In this document: positions 35,286 through 43,645 of the stretch, in pieces
Layout: each line of letters starts with the position of its first letter
Position numbering within the stretch: position 1 is the stretch's first letter
The notes under the pieces: model-generated
Told to the model about the DNA's origin: nothing
The model's database searches: none
What the model saw: the letters and a program-made list of their open reading frames with translations, nothing else
Translations under genes and position numbers: made by a program
DNA from: Leptothrix cholodnii SP-6
GTDB lineage: Bacteria > Pseudomonadota > Gammaproteobacteria > Burkholderiales > Burkholderiaceae_C
NCBI RefSeq assembly: GCF_000019785.1
Contig: NC_010524.1
Location: forward strand, 1,922,001 to 1,986,000
Length of the DNA stretch: 64,000 nt
Direction: 5' to 3'

Positions 35286-37034
35286 TCACTTCATCAGCTT
35301 GAACACCCACACCGAGCCACCCTGCTCGAGGTAGTTGACCTTCTTGGCCACGTCGCCGCCCCACAGCGGCACCGCGCCACCCCAGCCCGAAGCCACGGCG
35401 ACGTACTGCTCGCCACCTTCGCTCCAGGTCACCGGGGGCGCCACCACGCCGGAACCGGTCTGGAACTTCCAGACGATCTTGCCGGTCTTGGCGTCAGCGG
35501 CTTGCAGATAGCCTTCCGGCGTGCCCCAGAACACCAGGTTGCCACCGGTGGTCAGCACGCCGCCCCACAGCGGCGCGTTGTTCGGTGCTTCCCAGACGAT
35601 CTTGCCGGTCTTCGGGTCGATCGCGCGCATCGCGCCGATGGGGCCGTCGTTGAGCGTCTTGATCGTGAAGCCCGCGCCCAGGTAGGCGCCGCCCTTCTTG
35701 TAGGTGATCGGCTCGTTCCAGATCTCCATGCCCCATTCGTTGGCGGGCACGTAGAACAGCTTGGTGTCCGGGCTGTAGGCCATCGGCATCTGGTTCTTGC
35801 CACCCAGGAACGACGGTGCGGCGAAGGTCGAGGTGCCCTTCTTGCCGTCGGCGCTGGCGGTCGGATCGCCCGGACGGTTTTCCGGCACGAAGTTCGGACG
35901 GCCGGTCTTCAGGTCGATGCCGGTGGCCCAGGTGATCTTCTTGACGAAGGGGAAGGCGTTTTCCAGCTTGCCGCTCTTGGCATCGAGCACATAGAAGAAG
36001 CCGTTGCGGTCGGCCTTGCCGCCGAGGACCTTGCCGCCGTCGTCGTACGTGATGAGTTCGTTGACGCCGTCGAAGTCCCAGCCGTCGTTCGGCGTGGTCT
36101 GGTAGTGCCACTTGATCTGGCCGGTCTTGACGTCGATGGCCAGCGTCGAGCAGCTGAACAGGTTGTCGCCCTTGCGCAGGTGGCTGTTCCAGGGTGCCGG
36201 GTTGCCGGTGCCGAAGTAGGCCAGGCCGGTGCGCGAGTCGTAGCTGCCACCCAGCCAGGTGGCGGCGCCGCCGGTCTTCCAGAGGTCGCCCGGCCAGCTC
36301 TTGCCGGTGGTGCCGGAGATGCCGTTCTCGGTCTTGTTGCCGTCCTTGTCGTACTTGTAGCCCATGTGGCCTTCGACCGTCGGGCGGGTCCAGACCAGCG
36401 CGCCGGTCTTGGGATCGCGCGCTTCGACGCGGCCGACCACGCCGAACTCGCCACCGGAGACGCCGGTCAGCAGCAGGCCTTCGGCGATCAGCGGCGCGGC
36501 CGAGGCCGAGTAGCCGTCGGCGTAGTTGTCGATCTTTTCCTTCCAGACCACTTCGCCGGTGTCCTGGTTCAGCGCGACGATCTGGGCATCGAGCGTCATG
36601 AAGATCACGAGGTTGTCATACAGCGCGGCGCCGCGGTTGATCACGTCGCAGCAGGGCATGATGCCGTCGGGCAGGCGGTGCTCGTACTTCCAGAGCTTGG
36701 CGCCGGTCTTGGCGTCGAGCGCGAAGATCCGCGAGTACGAACCCGTGACGAACATCTTGCCGTTGTGGATGACCGGCTGCGATTCCTGGCCGCGCTGCTT
36801 TTCACCACCGAACGAGAAGCTCCAGGCCGGCACCAGCTTGGCGACGGTGCTGGTGTTGATCTGCTTGAGCGGCGAATAGCGCTGGCCCTGGGTGCCCATG
36901 CCCCACGAGAGCACGTCGCCGGTGGACTTGGCGTCGTTCTCGATCATCTTGTCGGTCACGGCGGGGGTGGCGGCTTGGGCGGCCATCGTGGCCAGACTGG
37001 CGGTCACCAGCAAGCTGAGCATCTTCAAACGCAT
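35286..37034 (-). CDS. PQQ-dependent alcohol dehydrogenase, lanthanide-type signature
   Basis: A 582-residue periplasmic quinoprotein of the eight-bladed propeller type, without a fused cytochrome domain. Signal peptide ends at about AAQAA. Visible active-site features: adjacent disulfide Cys128-Cys129 in MPCCDV, Glu196 in GGEFGV, Asn278 in GTGNPAPW, catalytic Asp320 and, two residues on, Asp322 in WDFDGVNE. An Asp at this last place is the extra ligand of lanthanide-dependent methanol/ethanol dehydrogenases (XoxF, ExaF, PedH); calcium enzymes have a small residue. Substrate is probably a primary alcohol. Start ATG 37032-37034 with GAGGAGA upstream. Sigma-54 promoter at 37104-37119, terminator downstream: monocistronic. 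Electrons would go to the PedF-type cytochrome at 9702. Confidence 0.93.
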   Translation of the reverse strand: MRLKMLSLLVTASLATMAAQAATPAVTDKMIENDAKSTGDVLSWGMGTQGQRYSPLKQINTSTVAKLVPAWSFSFGGEKQRGQESQPVIHNGKMFVTGSYSRIFALDAKTGAKLWKYEHRLPDGIMPCCDVINRGAALYDNLVIFMTLDAQIVALNQDTGEVVWKEKIDNYADGYSASAAPLIAEGLLLTGVSGGEFGVVGRVEARDPKTGALVWTRPTVEGHMGYKYDKDGNKTENGISGTTGKSWPGDLWKTGGAATWLGGSYDSRTGLAYFGTGNPAPWNSHLRKGDNLFSCSTLAIDVKTGQIKWHYQTTPNDGWDFDGVNELITYDDGGKVLGGKADRNGFFYVLDAKSGKLENAFPFVKKITWATGIDLKTGRPNFVPENRPGDPTASADGKKGTSTFAAPSFLGGKNQMPMAYSPDTKLFYVPANEWGMEIWNEPITYKKGGAYLGAGFTIKTLNDGPIGAMRAIDPKTGKIVWEAPNNAPLWGGVLTTGGNLVFWGTPEGYLQAADAKTGKIVWKFQTGSGVVAPPVTWSEGGEQYVAVASGWGGAVPLWGGDVAKKVNYLEQGGSVWVFKLMK

Positions 37035-37103
37035 GGGGGGTCTCCTCGTTGAGGTGGGGTTGTTCCAACGGCGGACGTCCGCCACCGTTCAGTCACCTCA
37101 GAC

Positions 37104-37119
37104 TGCAGCAAGCGTGCCA
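37104..37119 (-). promoter_or_regulatory. Sigma-54 promoter for the PQQ alcohol dehydrogenase
   Basis: The minus strand reads TGGCACGCTTGCTGCA: a perfect TGGCACG -24 element and CTGCA at -12 with 10 bases between GG and GC. The gene starts 70 bases downstream. Confidence 0.8.
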
Positions 37120-37246
37120 AGCAGGAATCACCGCAAAAATGATCTCGAGCCCGGTGTTTGCGCTTGTCTGCGCTCAGGGAGAACCCCGAAAACTGCTCCA
37201 GCGTCAAACAGTCGGCAAATGCTGCGGTGCGATGGCGTTCCAGGCC

Positions 37247-37272
37247 GTGTCACGCGTCATCAGGGGTCACAC
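37247..37272 (-). promoter_or_regulatory. Candidate activator site upstream of the dehydrogenase
   Basis: On the minus strand GTGTGAC (37272-37266) is followed by GTGACAC (37253-37247), 128 bases or more upstream of the sigma-54 promoter and overlapping the end of moeA. GTGACAC is the core of the palindrome at 10324-10389. It is not a perfect inverted pair, so confidence is limited. Confidence 0.4.
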
Positions 37273-38559
37273 CAAGCCGTCGAACAGCCAGACGTCGACC
37301 CGGTCGCCGGCCGCCACCGGGCCCTGCTCGTGGCCCAGCACGACCAGCGCGTTGGCCTCGCACATGCTGCGCAGGATGCCCGCGCCCTGCGAGCCGGTCA
37401 GGCGCACCGACCAGCCGCCGTCGGCGTCGCGGTGGACCCGGCCGCGCTGGAACTCCGTGCGGCCCGGCCGCTTGCGGATGGCGGTGGCGCAGCGCGCCTG
37501 CAGCACCGGCAGCGGCTCGGCGCTGGCGCCGCCGAGCGTCAGCAGCGCCTCGCGCACGAAGGCGTAGTAGGTGACGAGGCTGGCGACCGGGTTGCCGGGC
37601 AGGGCGAACAGCCAGCTCGGCGCCGGGTCGGTGGCGCCGTCGCGGCGCAGCGGGCCGAACGCGAACGGCCGGCCCGGGCGCATCGCCACCTTCCAGAACG
37701 CCACCTCGCCGAGTCGGGCCAGCAGGCCGCGGGTGTAGTCGGCATCGCCCACGCTGACGCCGCCGCTGGTGATCACGGCGTCGGCCTGCGCCACCGCCTG
37801 ATGCAGCGTGGCCTCGAGCGCGGCCGGGTCGTCGCGCACCAGGCCGAGGTCGATCACCTCGACACCCAGGCGCTGCAGCGCGCTCATCAGGCTGTAGCGG
37901 TTGCTGTCGTGGATGCAGCCGGCGGGCAGCGGCTCGCCCAGGTCGCGCAATTCGTTGCCGGTGGAGAACACCGCCACCCGCAGGCGCCTGAACACCGTCA
38001 CCTCGGCCACGCCGAGCGAGGCGATCAGGCCGATGTCGGCCGGCCGCAGCACCCGCCCGGCCTGCACGGCGGGGCGGCCCTGCGCCAGGTCCTCGCCGCG
38101 AAAACGCCGGTTCTCGCCCGGGCGCAGTACGCCGGCGTCGATCTCGATCACGGCGTGCTCGCCGTCCGTCGTGCGGCGGCAGAGCTCCTGCGGCACCACC
38201 GAGTCGAGCCCGGCCGGCATCACCGCGCCGGTCATGATGCGCACGCACTCGCCGGCCTGCGCCTGCAGCGTCGGCACGTCGCCGGCGTGCACGGTGCCGA
38301 CCACGCGCAGCCGCACGCTGCCGGCTGCCGGCAGGTCGGCGCCGTGCAGCGCGTAGCCGTCCATCGCCGAGTTGTCGTGCGCGGGCACGTCGATCGGCGA
38401 GATCACGTCGGCGGCCAGCACGCGGCCGAGCGCCTGCATCAGCGGCACGGTCTGCGTCCGGGTGATCGGGCGGATCGCCGCGGCGATGGCCGAGCGGGCG
38501 TCGGCCACGCTCAGGTGGGTGTCGCCGGCAATCAGGGGGGAGGGGCCGAGTTCGGGCAT
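37267..38559 (-). CDS. moeA: Molybdopterin molybdenumtransferase MoeA
   Basis: A 430-residue MoeA that inserts molybdate, or here possibly tungstate, into adenylylated molybdopterin. Family segments: PAHDNSAMDGYAL, GECVRIMTGAVMPAGLDSVV, RLRVAVFSTGNEL and ITSGGVSVGDADY; the C-terminal domain IV follows LPGNPVAS. Start at ATG 38557-38559; an upstream ATG at about 38598 would add a hydrophobic MIPGILVL extension and neither has a good ribosome site. It is divergent from the tungstate transporter genes, and this location suggests it is the copy devoted to the tungsten enzyme; two-MoeA genomes with such specialisation are known. Confidence 0.94.
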   Translation of the reverse strand: MPELGPSPLIAGDTHLSVADARSAIAAAIRPITRTQTVPLMQALGRVLAADVISPIDVPAHDNSAMDGYALHGADLPAAGSVRLRVVGTVHAGDVPTLQAQAGECVRIMTGAVMPAGLDSVVPQELCRRTTDGEHAVIEIDAGVLRPGENRRFRGEDLAQGRPAVQAGRVLRPADIGLIASLGVAEVTVFRRLRVAVFSTGNELRDLGEPLPAGCIHDSNRYSLMSALQRLGVEVIDLGLVRDDPAALEATLHQAVAQADAVITSGGVSVGDADYTRGLLARLGEVAFWKVAMRPGRPFAFGPLRRDGATDPAPSWLFALPGNPVASLVTYYAFVREALLTLGGASAEPLPVLQARCATAIRKRPGRTEFQRGRVHRDADGGWSVRLTGSQGAGILRSMCEANALVVLGHEQGPVAAGDRVDVWLFDGLV

Positions 38560-38643
38560 GGGAGGGGCCGGTCGAAGCACAAGGATGCCGGGAATCATAG
38601 CCACGGCGGCTGCGGCGACCGGCCAGCCCGGAACGTCGTTTCT

Positions 38644-38663
38644 ATATGCACACGACGACATAT
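38644..38663. promoter_or_regulatory. Palindrome TATG-N10-CATA between moeA and tupB
   Basis: ATATG (38644-38648) and CATAT (38659-38663) lie in the divergent gap, in a GC-poor patch (TTTCTATATGCA). The TATG-N10-CATA core, with the same spacing, also occurs at 41147-41164 before the aldehyde oxidoreductase operon. The layout is like ModE-type operators (TATA-rich half-sites about 6-10 bases apart). A site here could control moeA and tup together. Confidence 0.5.
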
Positions 38664-38733
38664 CGCCACGCCTTGATCGACCACGCAGAATCGCGCCCCG
38701 CATGACTCCCGTAACAACTGTCGCAATCCGCTC

Positions 38734-39450
38734 ATGAGCACGGTGGCCGCCAGCCTCGGCCTGGCCGTCGATCTGATTTCCAGTGGCGATGCCGACGTGC
38801 TGCGCATCGTCGGCCTGTCGCTGCGGGTCAGCGGCGCGGCCTGTCTGACGGGCGCGCTGTCCGGGCTGTGGCTCGGGGCGTGGCTGGCGGTGGCGCGGTT
38901 TCCGGGCCACGGCCTGGCGGTCTGGCTGCTCAACACGCTGCTGGCGCTGCCGTCGGTGGTGGTCGGCCTGATGGTCTACCTGCTGCTGTCGCGCTCGGGG
39001 CCGCTGGGGTCGTGGGGCATCCTGTTCACGCCCACCGCGATGGTGATCGCGCAGAGCATCCTGGTGGTGCCGCTGATCGCCGCGCTGACCCGCCGCCTCG
39101 TCATCGACGGCCTGGCCGATGGCGGCGACCAGCTGCGCTCGATGGGCGCCGGCCCCTTGCTGTCGGCGCTGCTGGTGCTGGTACACGAGCGGCTGGCGGT
39201 GCTGACGATCCTGCTCACGGCGTTTGGCCGTGCGGTCGCCGAGGTCGGCGCGGTGATGATCGTGGGCGGCAACATCGACGGCTTCACCCGCGTGATGACC
39301 ACCGCCATCGCGCTCGAGACCAGCAAGGGCGACCTGCCGCTGGCGCTGGCGCTGGGCCTGCTGCTGCTGGGTGTGGTCGGCGTCATCAACCTGCTGATCG
39401 GCTGGATGCAGCCGCGCGGCGCCGCGGCGCCGGGACAGGGGCTGATGTGA
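38734..39450 (+). CDS. tupB: Tungstate ABC transporter permease TupB
   Basis: A 238-residue ABC permease with about five or six helices (LGLAVDLISSG..., GAWLAVARFPGHGLAVWLLN, LPSVVVGLMVYLLLSRSGPL) and the EAA-type loop region around SMGAGPLLSALLVLVHERLA. Similarity to TupB/WtpB-like permeases is supported by the next two genes. Four-base overlap with tupC (GTGA). Confidence 0.88.
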   Translation: MSTVAASLGLAVDLISSGDADVLRIVGLSLRVSGAACLTGALSGLWLGAWLAVARFPGHGLAVWLLNTLLALPSVVVGLMVYLLLSRSGPLGSWGILFTPTAMVIAQSILVVPLIAALTRRLVIDGLADGGDQLRSMGAGPLLSALLVLVHERLAVLTILLTAFGRAVAEVGAVMIVGGNIDGFTRVMTTAIALETSKGDLPLALALGLLLLGVVGVINLLIGWMQPRGAAAPGQGLM

Positions 39451-40166
39451 GCGGCGAAGCCCTGATCAGCCTGGCGCAGGCCGGCGTGGATTTCGGCGCG
39501 GTGCGGGCGCTGCGCGACGTCACGCTGCAGATCAACCGCGGCGAGCGGGTCGCGCTGGTGGGCGCCAACGGCTCGGGCAAGACCACCTTGCTGCGTCTGC
39601 TGCACGGCCTGGTCGCCGGCCACGGCCGGCGCGAGGTGCATGCCCTCGAGGACACCGACGGCCGCCCGGCGCTGATGGCGATGCTGTTCCAGCGGCCCTA
39701 TCTGCTGCATCTGTCGGCACGCAGCAACCTGCTGCTGGCGCTCTGGCTGGCGAAGGTGCCGCGCGCGCAGCGTGGCGAGCGCGCCGCGCAGGCGCTCGAG
39801 CGCGTCGGCCTGCAGGGCGTGGGCGAGCGTGCGGCGCGAGCGCTGTCGGGTGGCCAGCAGCAGCGCCTGGCGATGGCGCGGGCCTGGGCCATGCGGCCCG
39901 ACATCCTGTTTCTCGACGAGCCCACCGCCAGCCTCGACCCCAGTGCCAAGCGCGAGGTCGAGTCGCTGATCGATGCCTTCGGCGCCGACGGCATGACGCT
40001 GGTGATGAGCACGCACAACCTCGGCCAGGTCAAGCGCCTGGCGACGCGGGTGCTGTACCTCGAGGCCGGCCACGTCGTGGTCGACCTGCCGGTCGAGCGT
40101 TTTTTCCACGACCCGCTGCCGCATGCGGCGGCTCAATTCCTGAAAGGTGAACTGCCATGGACCTGA
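39447..40166 (+). CDS. tupC: Tungstate ABC transporter ATPase TupC
   Basis: A 239-residue ABC ATPase with GTG start at 39447. Walker A GANGSGKTT, Q-loop LFQRPY, signature LSGGQQQRLAMARAWA, Walker B ILFLDEPTASLDP, switch His in STHNLGQ. It energises TupAB. It overlaps tupA by ten bases. Confidence 0.9.
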   Translation: MSGEALISLAQAGVDFGAVRALRDVTLQINRGERVALVGANGSGKTTLLRLLHGLVAGHGRREVHALEDTDGRPALMAMLFQRPYLLHLSARSNLLLALWLAKVPRAQRGERAAQALERVGLQGVGERAARALSGGQQQRLAMARAWAMRPDILFLDEPTASLDPSAKREVESLIDAFGADGMTLVMSTHNLGQVKRLATRVLYLEAGHVVVDLPVERFFHDPLPHAAAQFLKGELPWT

Positions 40167-41005
40167 AGCCGATTCGAATGATCCTGCGCTCGCGCCGCAC
40201 GCTGATGGCCTGCGCGGTGGGGGCCCTGATCTGTGCCGCCACGCTGTCGCAGGCACAGGAGAAGTTCATCGTGGTGGCGTCCACCACCTCCACCGAGCAG
40301 TCCGGGCTGTTCGGCCAGCTGCTGCCGCAGTTCAAGGCGGCCACCGGCATCGACGCCCGCGTCGTCGCGCTGGGCACCGGCCAGGCGCTCGACATGGGCC
40401 GGCGCGGCGATGCCGACGTGGTGTTCGTGCACGACCAGGCGGCCGAGGAGAAGTTCGTCGCCGACGGCTGGGGCGTCAGGCGCTACCCGGTCATGTACAA
40501 CGATTTCGTGCTGGTCGGCCCGGCCGCAGACCCGGCCAAGGTGCGCGGCAAGGACATCGTCACCGGCCTGCAGAAGCTCGCGGCCAGCGGCGCGGCCTTC
40601 ATCTCGCGCGGCGACAAGAGCGGCACCCACGCCGCCGAGCTGCGCTACTGGAAGCAGGCCGGCGTCGACCTGGCCGCGGCCAAGCCGGCCGGCTACCGCG
40701 AATGCGGCTGCGGCATGGGCCCGGCGCTCAACATGGGGTCGAGCAGCAACGCCTACGTGCTGACCGACCGCGGCACCTGGCTGTCGTTCAAGAACCGCGG
40801 CGACCTGACCGTGCTGGTCGAGGGCGACACCCGGCTGTTCAACCAGTACGGCGTGATGCTGGTCAATCCGGCCAAGCATGCGCACGTCAAGCAGGCGCTC
40901 GGCCAGAGCTTCGTCGACTGGGTGGTCTCGGCGCCCGGTCAGGCGGCGATCGCGGCCTACAAGATCGGCGGCGAGCAGCTGTTCTTCCCGAACGCGGCAC
41001 GCTGA
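40157..41005 (+). CDS. tupA: Tungstate-binding protein TupA
   Basis: A 282-residue periplasmic receptor: signal peptide to about AATLSQAQE, then VASTTSTEQSGLFGQLLPQF. The TTST motif at the oxyanion site distinguishes TupA from molybdate-binding ModA. Other conserved parts are FVHDQAAEEKFVADGWG and FISRGDKSGTHAAEL. TupA proteins bind tungstate with very high selectivity. Placement next to moeA and a tungsten enzyme operon supports this. Ribosome site AAAGGTGA. Confidence 0.92.
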   Translation: MDLKPIRMILRSRRTLMACAVGALICAATLSQAQEKFIVVASTTSTEQSGLFGQLLPQFKAATGIDARVVALGTGQALDMGRRGDADVVFVHDQAAEEKFVADGWGVRRYPVMYNDFVLVGPAADPAKVRGKDIVTGLQKLAASGAAFISRGDKSGTHAAELRYWKQAGVDLAAAKPAGYRECGCGMGPALNMGSSSNAYVLTDRGTWLSFKNRGDLTVLVEGDTRLFNQYGVMLVNPAKHAHVKQALGQSFVDWVVSAPGQAAIAAYKIGGEQLFFPNAAR

Positions 41006-41013
41006 CTTTCCCT

Positions 41014-41032
41014 GGGCCGGGCTGCCCGGCCC
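41014..41032 (+). terminator. GC-rich stem-loop after tupA
   Basis: GGGCCGGG and CCCGGCCC form a perfect 8-bp stem with a CTG loop, nine bases beyond the tupA stop. No T-run follows. Probably ends or stabilises the tup transcript. Confidence 0.5.
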
Positions 41033-41145
41033 GGCCTGATTCGGCCGTTTCGTGTCAGGCTGGAGCAATCTGGTCCCGAAACCCGTACCACGGGCTCGGA
41101 GTTCTGGGTTGATGAGGGTTAAGCCTAGGTTTCCGTCGTCGGTCG

Positions 41146-41165
41146 CTATGCAGATGATTGCATAG
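41146..41165. promoter_or_regulatory. ModE-like palindrome upstream of the aldehyde oxidoreductase operon
   Basis: CTATGCA (41146-41152), spacer GATGAT, TGCATAG (41159-41165): perfect 7-bp inverted repeat within TCGCTATGCA...TGCATAGAGCG. Layout and the outer TCG/GCG resemble the ModE consensus with a 6-base centre. The start of the first gene is 72 bases downstream. A ModE-like regulator is encoded at 46060. Confidence 0.65.
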
Positions 41166-41236
41166 AGCGTTATGTCGCCATGAACCTATGGCGGTTGCGT
41201 GCGTCCCCCAAAACGGACCGACAGCGGAGACCCAAC

Positions 41237-41710
41237 ATGCAGAAGAGCCTTCACATCAACCCGGACAAGTGCACGGGTTGCTTGCAATGCGAAATGGCTT
41301 GTTCCTACGAGAACTACGGCGTCTTTGCGCCGGCCAAGTCGCGCATCAAGGTGTTCGATTTCCACGAGACCGGGCGCAAGGTGCCCTACACCTGCACCCA
41401 GTGCGACGAGGCCTGGTGCCTGCACGCCTGCCCGGTCGAAGCGATCACGCTCGACAAGGCGACCGGCGCCAAGGTCGTCAACGACACCACCTGCGTGGGC
41501 TGCAAGGTCTGCACGATCAGCTGCCCCTTCGGCACGATCAACTACGTGCAGGAAACCGGCAAGGTGCAGAAATGCGACCTGTGCGGCGGCGAACCGGCCT
41601 GCGCCGAAGCCTGCCCGACCGGCGCGATCACTTTCATCGACTCCAACTGGACCGGCTTGAACAAGATGCAAGCCTGGGCCGACAAGTTGGGCAACCAAGC
41701 AGCTGCTTGA
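41237..41710 (+). CDS. aorA: Ferredoxin-like electron-transfer subunit of aldehyde oxidoreductase
   Basis: A 157-residue protein with four [4Fe-4S] cluster motifs: CTGCLQCEMAC, CTQCDEAWCLHACP, CVGCKVCTISCP and CDLCGGEPACAEACP. It resembles the small Fe-S subunits of betaproteobacterial AOR (AorA of Aromatoleum). It should carry electrons between the tungsten subunit and the flavoprotein encoded by the third gene. GGAG seven bases before the ATG. Ten bases separate it from the large subunit. Confidence 0.88.
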   Translation: MQKSLHINPDKCTGCLQCEMACSYENYGVFAPAKSRIKVFDFHETGRKVPYTCTQCDEAWCLHACPVEAITLDKATGAKVVNDTTCVGCKVCTISCPFGTINYVQETGKVQKCDLCGGEPACAEACPTGAITFIDSNWTGLNKMQAWADKLGNQAAA

Positions 41711-41720
41711 GGAGAAACAG

Positions 41721-43568
41721 ATGTCCTGGGCAGGAAAACTTCTTCGCGTCAATCTGACGACCGGCACCATTGCCACCGAACCGCTGAACATGGCGTGGGC
41801 CAGGCAGTATCTGGGCTCGCGTGGCCTGGCCACCAAATACCTGGTCGAGGAAATCGACGCCAAGGTCGACCCGCTGTCGATCGACAACAAGATCATCTGG
41901 TCGACCGGCCCGCTGACAGGCACGATGGCCTCCACCGGTGGCCGCTACACGGTCGTCACCAAGGGCCCGCTGACCGGCGCCATCGCCTGCTCCAACTCGG
42001 GCGGCTACTGGGGCGCCGAGCTCAAGATGGCCGGCTGGGACATGGTGATCTTCGAGGGCAGGTCGCCCAAGCCGGTCTACCTGTCGATCCAGGACGACGT
42101 GGTCGAACTGAAAGACGCCGCGCACCTGTGGGGCAAGAGCGTCTGGGAAACCGAGGCCACGATCAAGGCCTCGCACCAGGATCCGCTGGTGCGTGTGTCG
42201 AGCATCGGCCTGGCCGGTGAGAACCAGGTGCTGTTCGCAGCCGTGGTCAACGACCTGCACCGCGCCGCCGGCCGTTCGGGCGTGGGCGCCGTGATGGGCA
42301 GCAAGAACCTCAAGGCGGTGGTCGTTCGCGGCACCAAGGGCGTGGGCAATCTGGCCAACCCCAAGGAGTTCATGCGCGTCACCGCCGAGAAGAAGAAGAT
42401 CCTGCACGACAACGCCGTCACCGGTGCCGGCCTGCCGACCTACGGCACCCAGGTGCTGATGAGCGTGATCAACGAGATGGGCGCGCTGCCCACCCGCAAT
42501 CACCGCGATGTCGCCTTCGAGGGCGCCAAGGACATCGGCGCCGAGGCGATGGCCACGCCGCGTGCCACCGACGGCAAGAAGCAGCTGGTGACCAACCAGG
42601 CCTGCTTCGGCTGCACCATCGCGTGCGGGCGCATCAGCAAGATCGACAAGACCCACTTCACGGTGCAGACCAAGCCGCAGTACTGGGGCGCCAGCGGCGG
42701 CCTGGAATACGAAGCGGCCTGGGCGCTGGGTGCGGCCAACGGCGTCAACGACCTCGAGGCGCTGCAGTACGCCAACGTGCTGTGCAACGAGCAGGGCATG
42801 GATCCGATCTCCTTCGGCGCCACCATCGGCGCGGTGATGGAGCTCTACGAGATGGGCGTGCTGACCAAGGAGCAGCTCGGCATCGACGCCAAGTTCGGCG
42901 ACGCCCAGGCGCTGGCCTACTTCGCCGAGATCACCGCCCGCGGTGAAGGCTTCGGCAAGGAGATCGGCCAGGGCTCGGCCCGGCTGACGAAGAAGTACGG
43001 CCACCCCGACCTGTCGATGAGCGTCAAGGGCCAGGAATTCCCGGCCTACGACTCGCGCGGCATCCAGGGCATGGGCCTGACCTACGCGACGTCCAACCGC
43101 GGCGCCTGCCACCTGCGCAGCTACACGGTGGCCTCCGAGGTGCTGGGCATCCCGGTCAAGACCGACCCGCTGACGGCCGACGGCAAGCCCGAACTCGTGA
43201 TGGCGTTCCAGGACGCCACCGCGGCCTTCGACGCGGCCGGCATCTGCATCTTCACCAGCTTCGCCTGGGGCCTGGCCGACGTGCAGCCGCAGGTGGCGGC
43301 GGCCTGCGGTGACGAGTTCACGCTCGAGAACCTGAGCCAGATCGGCGAGCGGATCTGGAACATGGAGCGCGACTTCAACAACCGCGCCGGCTTCACGGCC
43401 AAGGACGACACGCTGCCCAAGCGCCTGCTCGAAGAGCCGGCCAAGACCGGCCCGGCCAAGGGCCTGGTCAACAAGCTGCCCGAGATGCTGCCCAAGTACT
43501 ACGACATCCGCGGCTGGGACGCCGACGGCCAGCTCAAGCCCGAGACCCGCAGCCGCCTGGGGCTGTGA
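41721..43568 (+). CDS. aorB: Tungsten-containing aldehyde ferredoxin oxidoreductase, large subunit
   Basis: A 615-residue catalytic subunit holding a W-bis-pyranopterin cofactor and one [4Fe-4S] cluster. Cluster ligands: C295, C298, C302 in ACFGCTIACGR, with C509 in GICIFTSF. The N-terminal domain opens with WAGKLLRVNLTTG and later STGPLTGTMASTGG. Length matches archaeal AOR. It oxidises aldehydes to acids and, in Aromatoleum, reduces acids in the presence of H2. Ribosome site GAGGAG. A strong terminator follows, 32 bases after the stop, even though the operon appears to continue. Confidence 0.95.
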   Translation: MSWAGKLLRVNLTTGTIATEPLNMAWARQYLGSRGLATKYLVEEIDAKVDPLSIDNKIIWSTGPLTGTMASTGGRYTVVTKGPLTGAIACSNSGGYWGAELKMAGWDMVIFEGRSPKPVYLSIQDDVVELKDAAHLWGKSVWETEATIKASHQDPLVRVSSIGLAGENQVLFAAVVNDLHRAAGRSGVGAVMGSKNLKAVVVRGTKGVGNLANPKEFMRVTAEKKKILHDNAVTGAGLPTYGTQVLMSVINEMGALPTRNHRDVAFEGAKDIGAEAMATPRATDGKKQLVTNQACFGCTIACGRISKIDKTHFTVQTKPQYWGASGGLEYEAAWALGAANGVNDLEALQYANVLCNEQGMDPISFGATIGAVMELYEMGVLTKEQLGIDAKFGDAQALAYFAEITARGEGFGKEIGQGSARLTKKYGHPDLSMSVKGQEFPAYDSRGIQGMGLTYATSNRGACHLRSYTVASEVLGIPVKTDPLTADGKPELVMAFQDATAAFDAAGICIFTSFAWGLADVQPQVAAACGDEFTLENLSQIGERIWNMERDFNNRAGFTAKDDTLPKRLLEEPAKTGPAKGLVNKLPEMLPKYYDIRGWDADGQLKPETRSRLGL

Positions 43569-43600
43569 ACCGACGCCGTCTGACGGTTTGACTCGAATCA

Positions 43601-43630
43601 CAAGGCGGTTTTCGGACCGCCTTGTTTTTT
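43601..43630 (+). terminator. Rho-independent terminator inside the aor operon
   Basis: CAAGGCGGT pairs with ACCGCCTTG (43601-43609, 43616-43624), followed by TTTTTT. It lies between aorB and the flavoprotein gene, whose ATG is only 16 bases further on. This would make less aorC than aorB, or is a point of regulated attenuation. Confidence 0.9.
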
Positions 43631-43645
43631 GCACGGAACACGAAC

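Noticed and set aside
41006..41236. Sigma-54 promoter for the aor operon
   Set aside because: No GG-N10-GC pair with acceptable -24/-12 boxes was found; only the ModE-like palindrome stands out.
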